NCBI GenBank assembly: GCA_902779075.1
Contig: CACZAK010000311.1
Coordinates: 1-7,889, forward strand
DNA: 7,889 bases
DNA from: an uncultured bacterium
GTDB lineage: Bacteria; Verrucomicrobiota; Kiritimatiellia; RFP12; UBA1067
Direction of reading: 5' to 3'
The position numbers and the translations under genes were made by a program. Below, piece after piece: positions 1 to 6,600 of the stretch (positions are counted from its first letter, which is position 1; each line of letters opens with the position of its first letter). The notes beneath the pieces are model-generated. The model was not told the DNA's origin. It searched no databases and saw only the letters and a list, made by a program, of their open reading frames with translations.

Positions 1-2
1 CC

Positions 3-71
3 ATGAAGAAGAAGATTTCCAAACTTGGCATAAGTGCCGAGGAACTAGGAATTTACGCAGTTGCAGTATAA
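3..71 (+). CDS. Doubtful 22-residue reading frame at window edge, possibly a 3' gene fragment
   Basis: An ATG two bases into the window opens a frame of 22 codons ending in TAA at 69-71. It starts MKKKISKLG and ends GIYAVAV. Only two bases precede the ATG, so I cannot see a ribosome binding site or tell whether this is a complete small gene or the tail of a longer gene that enters from outside. The stretch is visibly AT-richer than the genes that follow. It would be convergent with the phosphodiesterase gene, about 41 nt apart. I do not recognise the peptide. It could equally be chance in non-coding DNA. Confidence 0.2.
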   Translation: MKKKISKLGISAEELGIYAVAV

Positions 72-112
72 GTTATAGGCAAGAACATGTAGAACGTGTT
101 GTTGCGCGCGGG
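72..112. other. Convergent intergenic spacer, no clear terminator
   Basis: This short spacer separates the possible plus-strand frame from the stop of the phosphodiesterase gene. At 84-100 there is a weak imperfect stem on the plus strand (AACATG pairing with CGTGTT through one G-T wobble, 5-nt loop), but no T-run follows it. On the minus strand, the gene's own transcript, the stem contains a mismatch. I see no convincing intrinsic terminator for either direction. Confidence 0.4.
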
Positions 113-3100
113 CTACTTGACGATGATCATCAATCCCTTGGGCTTGCGGATTCGCAGACCAGTATCGGTTGGCGTCAGCACGTACTTCTCGGCGTTCGCC
201 ATCTTCGGCACAAACGTCACGTTCGTCGGCTTGTTGGCAGATTGCCACGTAATCACGTAGCCGCGCTCGTTTCCTTCCACCTCGCCCTTCGCAAGCGACT
301 CCATTTCCGTCTCGCGCCCGGTGAGGCTCACTGTCACGGCCGCGTTCGTCGCGAAAGTGACAAGGTAATCAGCACCATTATAAGTGCATTTCGTTGACCA
401 TGCACCGGTTTTCATCGAAAGGTCTATCGTCGAAGCGTTCAGCATTTCAACGTTATGGAAATACGACGACATCGGCGTAAACGTACCGTAAACATGATAG
501 AGTGCTTTGGTGGGGTTTCCGCCCACAATAGTCTTACCGCCCGTGGTGCGGAATGTAAGATTGCTCACGGTGGATTGCCCGTAGTGCCGCAGTGGCACAC
601 CTATATCGTAGCTGCCGCCCTCCGTTCCATCCGTGTTGTGATCATGCCACCAGCCTGTGTTGCCTACCGAAGTTTTCACAGTTCCGTTCTTGAGCGTAAG
701 ATGCCCGTCCGCATACGCTCTGTCCCTGTTGTTCTGCCTGTAGAATTCAAAGTCAGGGTCCTTGCCTTGATAGGTGACGGTGAGTGTGTATCCGCCAAGG
801 TCCCATACGACGTTGTCATCAATGAAATAGTCGTGCGACCTGCTCCCGGTCTGATTGTAGAATACGATTTCGGAATTCGCCTTGAGCGTAAGGTCTCGCA
901 TTTTGACGGTATTTGAGGACGTCTGCGAGTTCGGCGTGTTGTGCAGTTTCCCGCCGGCAAGGACAAGATGATAGGTGTTGAAATTATTGCCGAACGCATC
1001 AAATACCGCGCCCTGCGCGACTTCAATGCGGGAAACGGGAGAACCGAGCGGTCTCTTTGTATCGCTGTCGGAAGTTCCGGCGGCACCCAGCTTCAGCGTG
1101 CCCGCAGAGATAAGCGTTCCACCTGTGTATGCCTGTGTTGGCACCGCAACAGTCATCGTTCCAGCACCGCTCTTCACAAGGCGAAGATTCTCGGACATTG
1201 CAATCGCCTGGTTCTCGAAGGTGACACCTGATGTCGTTTCAATCTCGAGGATGCCGGGATTGTCGGTGTCAGTTGTCGAATCGGTGATTGTACAGACTTG
1301 CGCCGCATTGTTCGCGCCAGAGAAACCAAGGAGCGTGAGCTTGTTCCCACGAAGGTCGATGCGAGAGCCGTTCACTATTTTCGAGACATCCAATCCACGC
1401 CAGTCCTTGTCCGCAGAAAATGTCACGTCGTTGAAAAGAATGGACTTGCAGGCGATGGACTTGCCGCCCGTGAGGTCAAACGTCGTTGCACCGCTCACGA
1501 TGACGTCGGTCGTCCACGAAGGAACCGCGTTGGCGACTGGATTGCTTTCGGCATCGGTACAGGACCAGTTGGCAGGATCGTTCAGGTCGGCAGGGTTCGT
1601 TCCCGCACCGGTCCACGTTGCAGTTGCAGGCGAGGCGGCAATGAGGTCGCCAAGTGCGATGCCGTCGAGGCCACTCTCGTAGATGCGGCAGATGTCCTCA
1701 TGCCGCAGCGCGCGCGTCCATAGCGCGACATCGTCAACGCCGCCGACGAACTTCGAGCCATAATTCCCGGTTCCGTCCTGTCCGATGCAGAACGGATAGG
1801 CAGACTTCAGCACGAACGCATCGAACGTCAGCGCGTTCCAGTTCAGCGTCCCGTCACTGCGCCCTTGGTAGATAATGTGGGTTCCGTCATCCCGGCGGGA
1901 AATCGCGTAGAACGTCCATTTCGTATTGCCCTCTACGTGGTAGGGGCCGATGTCGAGACGCTCGTTTCCCGAACCCGAATTGAGCGTCACGCCGCGATAG
2001 TTGTAAAGCAGCTTGCCCGCGCAAAGGAGCGTACCGACGGCCGGTCCCCCTCCCGACCATGGCTTGTTCGCCAATATCACGGGGTCGCCGCTCGCCACCT
2101 GGTTCATCTTCACCCAGACTATCACCGTATAACTCTTGTTGTCGCCTTCGTAAGTCAACGACTGCGATCCCTGCAACCGAAGGTAACTGCCGGAGGGGAT
2201 GTCGCAATAGCCGCCGACCTGACCGCCCGCCGTGAGCGCGGGCGCACCGTTCGTCTGCGATGTTATGCCGTCGTTGATCTTGTTGTCGTAGTCCTCGTCA
2301 AACGGAAGGTACGCGGCAAGCCCGGCGGAAAGCGGACGCTCTGCATCGACAATAGTCGAAGTGTCGCGCCGGGTCGCCTCAAGTCCCTCAACGGTCACGC
2401 CGAAATGGGCAAGGGCCGAGGCCGTCACGTCGAAGTTATAAGGACATCCGGGAATGCGACCCGAGGTGACGGAACGTCCGGCGATGACGATCGGCACGGT
2501 CACGCCGTGCGTCCCGGAAGCTGAGTTACCGTGTGATTTCTGGTAGCCGCCATGATCAGAGGTGACAAGAATGAGCCAGTCCTCGTCCGCGAATGTCGGG
2601 CGGTTCGCGATGGCGGAGAGGCACGCGCCAAGGTAACCGTCCGTGACCGCTAGTGCGTTCGTATAGCCGGAACTGAAAGGATAGTAGTACCCGGCATGTC
2701 CTGCGGAATCCACGGCGTCGATAAAGTACATCGTGGCGTCCGGCGCGTCGGCGGAGGCAAGGAGCGCGGCAAGATCGGTTGCGTTCTGCGCGTCGGAGTT
2801 GCCGAGGAATGTGACACCGTCGGCAGGGCCAAGCGAACCATCCTCGCTCCACGAATAGACAAAAAGCGCGGACGTGCCGCTCTTCACGTCGACGACGCGC
2901 TTGAGCCACGTCGGATACGTCGCGTAGTTGCCGCTCGCTGTCTTGCCATTCGCATCCACACCGTGCTTGGATGGCGTGAATCCCGTTGCAATCGAGACAT
3001 GGTTCGGCGCACTCACCGAATCTGTGCCAGGAGTGATCAACCCCGTCACCGACCACGCACCGTTGTAGCCCGCCTGCCACGTGCCGTTGCGGAGCGCGGT

Positions 3101-3274
3101 CAGGTTCGGCATCGAGCCCGATTCGATGCCGTCGGCGCGAAGTCCGTCGAACATCACCATAAGCACCATCGGACGGCGCGCTCCGTCAGCGTTCGCGGTC
3201 ATCGGGATTGCGGCGGTTGCCGCGATTGCCGCCGACAAGATGGCGGCTTTCCCAGTTAGTTTCCTCATGTTCAT
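113..3274 (-). CDS. Exported alkaline-phosphatase-superfamily phosphodiesterase with LamG-like domain and PATR cassette
   Basis: A 1053-residue protein predicted to be exported and to hydrolyse a phosphodiester or phosphomonoester outside the cytoplasm; the substrate is unknown. Numbering from the chosen ATG: residues 1-29 form a signal peptide (MNMRKLTGK, a long Ala/Ile core, cleavage likely after TANA). Residues ~35-298 are the catalytic domain with every expected metal ligand: D43 in MFDGLRADG, the nucleophile region SAPNHVSIATG (S88 where this family often has Thr), D189 and H193 in DSAGH, D240/H241 in SDHGG, H256 in GTHGV. The sulfatase C/S-x-P-x-R signature is absent (SAPNH instead), which favours the PF01663 type over a sulfatase. 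Residues ~322-535 are a LamG/concanavalin-like domain ending DDVALWTRAL. Residues ~550-1053 are a beta-rich cassette with an autotransporter-associated repeat (LVKSGAGTMTV...YTGGTLISAGTLKLG), ending GLMIIVK. An in-frame ATG at 3460 was rejected because it would translate the palindromic repeats; 3274 has AAGGAAA 9 nt upstream. Confidence 0.9.
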   Translation of the reverse strand: MNMRKLTGKAAILSAAIAATAAIPMTANADGARRPMVLMVMFDGLRADGIESGSMPNLTALRNGTWQAGYNGAWSVTGLITPGTDSVSAPNHVSIATGFTPSKHGVDANGKTASGNYATYPTWLKRVVDVKSGTSALFVYSWSEDGSLGPADGVTFLGNSDAQNATDLAALLASADAPDATMYFIDAVDSAGHAGYYYPFSSGYTNALAVTDGYLGACLSAIANRPTFADEDWLILVTSDHGGYQKSHGNSASGTHGVTVPIVIAGRSVTSGRIPGCPYNFDVTASALAHFGVTVEGLEATRRDTSTIVDAERPLSAGLAAYLPFDEDYDNKINDGITSQTNGAPALTAGGQVGGYCDIPSGSYLRLQGSQSLTYEGDNKSYTVIVWVKMNQVASGDPVILANKPWSGGGPAVGTLLCAGKLLYNYRGVTLNSGSGNERLDIGPYHVEGNTKWTFYAISRRDDGTHIIYQGRSDGTLNWNALTFDAFVLKSAYPFCIGQDGTGNYGSKFVGGVDDVALWTRALRHEDICRIYESGLDGIALGDLIAASPATATWTGAGTNPADLNDPANWSCTDAESNPVANAVPSWTTDVIVSGATTFDLTGGKSIACKSILFNDVTFSADKDWRGLDVSKIVNGSRIDLRGNKLTLLGFSGANNAAQVCTITDSTTDTDNPGILEIETTSGVTFENQAIAMSENLRLVKSGAGTMTVAVPTQAYTGGTLISAGTLKLGAAGTSDSDTKRPLGSPVSRIEVAQGAVFDAFGNNFNTYHLVLAGGKLHNTPNSQTSSNTVKMRDLTLKANSEIVFYNQTGSRSHDYFIDDNVVWDLGGYTLTVTYQGKDPDFEFYRQNNRDRAYADGHLTLKNGTVKTSVGNTGWWHDHNTDGTEGGSYDIGVPLRHYGQSTVSNLTFRTTGGKTIVGGNPTKALYHVYGTFTPMSSYFHNVEMLNASTIDLSMKTGAWSTKCTYNGADYLVTFATNAAVTVSLTGRETEMESLAKGEVEGNERGYVITWQSANKPTNVTFVPKMANAEKYVLTPTDTGLRIRKPKGLMIIVK
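116..136 (-). other. C-terminal tail GLMIIVK, candidate sorting signal
   Basis: The last seven residues before the TAG stop are GLMIIVK. They are nearly identical in pattern to the GIMILVR that ends the upstream giant protein, and both follow a G-L-x-I strand. The tail is absent from the internal copy of the same cassette (copy B). A sorting or anchoring role is inference; no biochemical function is shown by the sequence. Confidence 0.55.
116..1627 (-). repeat. Beta cassette copy A (C-terminal cassette of the phosphodiesterase)
   Basis: This is the coding copy of a protein-level cassette found three times in the window. In order it contains an ATWTGAG...PANW-C entry module, DWRGL...DLRGNKLTLLGF, a PATR repeat (LVKSGAGTMTV then YTGGTLISAGTLKLG), an imperfect beta-strand stretch, then YHVYGTFTPMSS...STIDLSMKTGAWS and a final GLRIRKPKGLMIIVK. 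It matches copies B and C in the neighbouring gene motif by motif. The similarity is at protein level; the nucleotide sequences have diverged. PATR repeats normally form beta-helical passenger stalks. No beta-barrel translocator follows. Confidence 0.75.
3188..3274 (-). other. Signal peptide of the phosphodiesterase
   Basis: The first 29 residues have a basic start (MNMRKLTGK), an uninterrupted Ala/Ile-rich hydrophobic core (AAILSAAIAATAAIP) and an A-x-A type cleavage site (TANA before DGARR). This is a standard Sec signal peptide. There is no lipobox cysteine, so it is not a lipoprotein. The signal supports the start codon at 3274 or the second ATG at 3268; spacing to the ribosome binding site favours 3274. 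Confidence 0.85.
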
Positions 3275-3334
3275 TTTAGGGTTTCCTTTTGTTGCCCTTG
3301 CGGGCGGATGTTTGGTTTGTTGAAGTTTGTTTGA
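3275..3334 (-). promoter_or_regulatory. A/C-rich leader of the phosphodiesterase gene
   Basis: The 60 nt between the palindromic repeats and the start codon are A/C-rich on the coding strand (runs such as CAAACAAACTTCAACAAACC) and should be largely unstructured. One small hairpin, GCCC-GCAA-GGGC at 3305-3294, has a GNRA-type loop and sits just upstream of the ribosome binding site. I find no clear -35/-10 promoter, so transcription may come from upstream or from a promoter I cannot recognise. Confidence 0.35.
3282..3288 (-). promoter_or_regulatory. Ribosome binding site deciding the phosphodiesterase start
   Basis: AAGGAAA lies with its GGA 9 nt upstream of the ATG at 3274 and 15 nt upstream of the second ATG at 3268. 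It supports 3274 as the start and argues against the much more upstream in-frame ATG at 3460. Confidence 0.6.
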
Positions 3335-3404
3335 CGGGAGGGGACGCGACGGGGCGCGTCCCTCCCGCTTTATGGACGCGACGGAGCGCGTCCCTCCCGT
3401 TTTA
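3335..3404. repeat. Two tandem copies of a palindromic REP-like repeat (the REGRAPSRP repeat)
   Basis: Two 31-bp direct copies, 3342-3372 and 3374-3404, differ at two positions and are one base apart. Each has a perfect 7-bp stem, GGACGCG and CGCGTCC, around a 6-nt loop (ACGGGG or ACGGAG), followed by CTCCCG and a TTTA end. In copy 1 the stem extends to 13 bp (3335-3348 with 3355-3367) with one bulged G. Read on the minus strand, the element translates in one frame as KREGRAPSRP, a string I recall from spurious protein predictions in Kiritimatiellae-like genomes. It is best explained as an intergenic palindromic repeat, not coding sequence. The copy at 3374-3404 supplies the TAA (3402-3404) that ends the small remnant upstream. 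Confidence 0.85.
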
Positions 3405-3612
3405 CGCCTCGGGCGCGGGCTCCGGGTCTTCCTTCTTGTGCTTCGCGGGCTGGGCGGCAATGCGCTTGTACTGCTCGACCACGCCGACCGCCGCCTTGAT
3501 CGCCTTCGCCGCCTCTTCCCGCCGCGTCGACGGCGCGCATGATCCGCACCGAGTCGCCAGTCTCGCCTGCGAGCCGCGGAAAATCCGCAACAGACACGTC
3601 CGCCACGCTCAT
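3402..3612 (-). pseudogene. Broken small gene: pectate-lyase-like N-terminus joined out of frame to an unknown C-terminus
   Basis: The frame opening with ATG at 3612 (or GTG at 3606) reads SVADFPRLAGETGDSVRI then MRAVDAAG. I recognise this as resembling the start of pectate-lyase-superfamily (right-handed beta-helix) proteins, where a D-S-x-x-I-x-x-A-x-D-A-A-G pattern precedes a GGG-V-x-x-P-x-G strand; that strand is missing. After about codon 31 the plausible coding moves by one base to a frame reading EEAAKAIKAAVGVVEQYKR and ending DPEPAPEA at a TAA (3402-3404). Dropping one G from the GGG near 3517-3519 would give a single 69-residue protein. Either a one-base frameshift or a deletion fusing two gene ends fits. 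The family usually exceeds 300 residues, so at most a stub remains. It begins 4 nt after the giant gene's stop and is probably cotranscribed with it. Confidence 0.55.
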
Positions 3613-3618
3613 CCTCCT
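3613..3618 (-). promoter_or_regulatory. Strong Shine-Dalgarno overlapping the upstream stop codon
   Basis: The coding strand reads CGGTAGGAGGATGAGCGTG. AGGAGG overlaps the TAG stop of the giant surface protein gene, an arrangement typical of translational coupling. It touches the ATG directly (zero spacing) but is 6 nt from the GTG two codons later, so GTG at 3606-3604 is the better-placed start. A near-perfect site in front of a broken frame suggests that an intact gene once stood here. Confidence 0.6.
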
Positions 3619-6600
3619 ACCGCACGAGGATCATGATGCCGCGTGTGATGTACAGGCCGTCGTCCTTCTTTTGCAAGCCGAAGTGCTCGCCGTCAGCGCT
3701 CGTGAACCTCAGCGTGGCGAGGTTCGCCGGCGTCTTGTCCGTCCAGTCAACGATCTTGTCGCCGGTCTTGACTTTCCTCTCGCCCAGCTTGATCTTGACC
3801 GTCGCGTTGTCGGCAAAGGACACGGTCTTGCGCGCCGTCTGCTGTGCGGCCGTCAGTCCATAACTGTTGGCCGCATTCGCAATCGAAGACTGTATCGACC
3901 AGGCTCCGGTCTTCCCCGACAGGTCGATCGTCGAGCCGTTCATCATCGTGCAGCCGTAGAATGTCGTGCTGATCGGGGTGAACGTTCCATACACATACAG
4001 GCCATACGCCGTGCCTGTTCCCCACTGGGTTTGCGATCCGGCGATCTTGTAGTCATGCACCGACGCAGGTTCAAACATGTGCGCCCTGAGATTGATCTCG
4101 ATATCCACGCCATTGCCGTCAGCGGGCAGCTTGCCGACGTATTCCACCGTTGAATCGAACACGAACCTGCCCGTCTCGCCTGCAAGCGACGCATCAATGT
4201 AGTAGTACTGCGATCCAGTCCCGCCCGAGAATGTCAGCGTGTGCCCGTCAAGATCCAAGTGACTGCCTGACGCCCCGATATGCAAATTGACGTCGGTGCC
4301 ATTCAACAGCATGATCTGCGAGTCGGCCGTGACGGTGGTGAGCATCGCGACATCTCCGCTGAGGTTGCCGTACAGCAGTCCGCCAGCGAGGACGATGTCG
4401 TTTGTGAACGTGTGCGAACTCTGCACCATGAACGTCGCATTGCTCTCAACGGTTACCGCGCCCGTGCCGTACACGGTGAAATCGCCCTCTCCGCTGTAGG
4501 TCACCGAGTTGGCGGGCTCCTGGGCCGTGCCTTCCGCGACGAGCGTTCCGCCCGTGTACGTCTGCGCAAGCGTGGAGACGAACGTGCCCGCGCCGGACTT
4601 CACGAACTTCAGGTTCCCCGCGAGCGCCATCTTTGTGTTGGTCGCCGTTCCTTCTGCGACGACCACTTCGAGCGTGCCGGTCTGCTCGGCGGAGTTCGTC
4701 ACGGTGAACGCCGTCGTGCTTCCTGCCATGCTTCCGGGCAGCTTGACGTGTCCGCCGTTCACGTCCAGCACGGCCCCTTCGTCGAAGAGGAACGGGAACT
4801 GCGTGAGATCGGTCGTCACGTTCCGTGCGCCCGTGAATCCGGTCAGCACGAACGCGGCGGGGGCGGGCGAGAAGTTCGTCGTGCAGATGAGGTTGTATTC
4901 CTCAACCGAGGAGAAAAGCACCTGCATCGTGTCCGTAATGCCCTGCGTCCATTCCCCGTCGTATTCATGGGTCCTGTCGCTGAAGTACTTCCACTCTCCA
5001 TTGACCCACTTCGCGTACGCGGGCTCTCGTGCGTCCTTCACATAGACACCGTGCTCGCTCTCGTTGTCCTTGATCACCAGCGACTTGTCCGCCACCGCGA
5101 CGCCGTTCGTGTACAGCGTGAACTGGAACGCCGCATTGGGATAGGTGCCCGCCTCCCACGTCAGGAGGCAGTCACCCGCGTCAAAGGCGCGGTCGCCCAT
5201 GTCCAGCGCGATGGACGCCTTGTCCACAAACGCAACCTGTCCGGCAATGCCATACTCGAGCGCCGCGACATACGTCACCGACGTACCCGACGTGTCGAAC
5301 ACGCCGTCAATGGTGGAAAGGTCGATGGTCGAACCGTCCTGCATCATCAATGGCGGGCGAACGCTTCCTGCGGTATATGTTCCGTAGATGGCAAGGTGCG
5401 CTGCGACCAGGTTCTTCTTCCACCGCTCTGACGAATATGTCAGGTCGTGGAACGACGCATTGCCGCCCGTTCCCAGTTTGAGGGCGGCGGTACCCGTAAC
5501 CTCCACGTCAAGGCCCGTCGCGGACCCTGCGCCCCGCAGCCATTCGGCGAAGCCGCCGGAGAACACCATCTTGCCGTGGTCGCCTTCCGCCACCGTGATC
5601 TCGCCGACCGCGATGTAGTCGTCGAGGGCGAACGTGAGCGTGTGGCCGTTCATCGCGAGCGCGAGCGTCGTCTTGTCGGGCTTGCCGAAATAGAACCACT
5701 TGCCCGTGATCGTCGCGTTGCCCGAAAGCGTGAACGACGAACCGAGGATGCGGTAGCTGTCGCTGTAGCCATTCGCCCCCGCACCGCTTTGCGCATGGAG
5801 CGTCCCCGCAAGGTCGTAGCTGTAGATGCAGGTGGAGGTACTGAATACGGCGTGGTCGAACGTCGCGCCTGCGCAGACGGTGACAAGCGAATCCTTGGGA
5901 CCGACGGGGTAGCTGTTGATGCCGAGCCTCACCGTTCCGTTCGAGACGACCGAGCCGCCGACGTACGTCTGACCGCCCTTCGACGCCACGAACGTTCCCT
6001 CGCCGTCCTTGACGAGCTTCATCTGCCCGGCGAACGCCACGGACGAGTTCTCCACCGTCTCGTCGCTCGCAACGTCGACATGCAGTTCGCCGCCGGTCGT
6101 CGTGTCGGTAATCGTTCCCTCGCCGTCGAACGAGGCCATGCGGAGCTTGTGTCCGTTGAGGTTGACCGTCACGCCTTTGGGTATCGGGAAGGCAAGTCCG
6201 CGCCAGTCGACATCGTCAGAAAGCGTCGCATTCGCCGCTTCAATGGAGAAATACGACCACGGAACGACAGTTCCAACCGGGGCGTTCATCGCGGCAGAGC
6301 CGCTGCACACGTAAACGCGTGTGCGGTCGCACGGAAGCGCATCGTTCAACCTTATGCCCGACGAATTCCGGCAGTCCCAGTTCGCCGCGGAATCAAGGCT
6401 GACGCCGTCGCCCTCTCCGGTCCACGTCGCCGTCACGGGAATCGTCGCCGCCGTAACCACAACGGTCTTGCCGTCGCCCGAAAGCGAAAGCGTGTAGAGC
6501 GGATTGGTCGTGGCGAAGTGCGCAAGCACGTCGCTCTCGCCTGCGGGCAGCACGAACGAACCGACCGTGAGCGCGTTGGTCGTTCCGCCGTCATAGTAGG

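Noticed and set aside
67..77. Palindrome TATAAGTTATA as an operator
   Set aside because: It is a 5-bp arm in AT-rich DNA with no partner site, and it lies at the 3' ends of convergent frames where an operator is unlikely.
2993..3022. Sulfatase identity for the enzyme
   Set aside because: The active-site segment is SAPNH, lacking the Arg of the C/S-x-P-x-R signature needed for formylglycine sulfatases. The pattern fits phosphodiesterase/nucleotide pyrophosphatases better.
455..3259. Several plus-strand frames opposite the phosphodiesterase gene
   Set aside because: They are codon-aligned or offset shadows of a gene with a complete signal peptide, active site and repeats on the minus strand. 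None shows domains of its own.
3335..3404. Palindromic repeats as an intrinsic terminator or CRISPR array
   Set aside because: On the minus strand no U-run follows the stems. There are only two copies one base apart, so no spacers exist. A REP-like element fits better.
3275..3460. A 62-residue N-terminal extension of the phosphodiesterase from an ATG at 3460
   Set aside because: It would translate the palindromic repeats (KREGRAPSRP) and place the signal peptide internally. The ATG at 3274 has a ribosome binding site and a proper signal peptide directly after it.
3370..3612. An 80-residue protein ending GVKREGRAPSRP
   Set aside because: Only its first ~31 codons look like coding sequence. 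The rest is Gly/Arg-rich out-of-frame reading that runs into the palindromic repeat.
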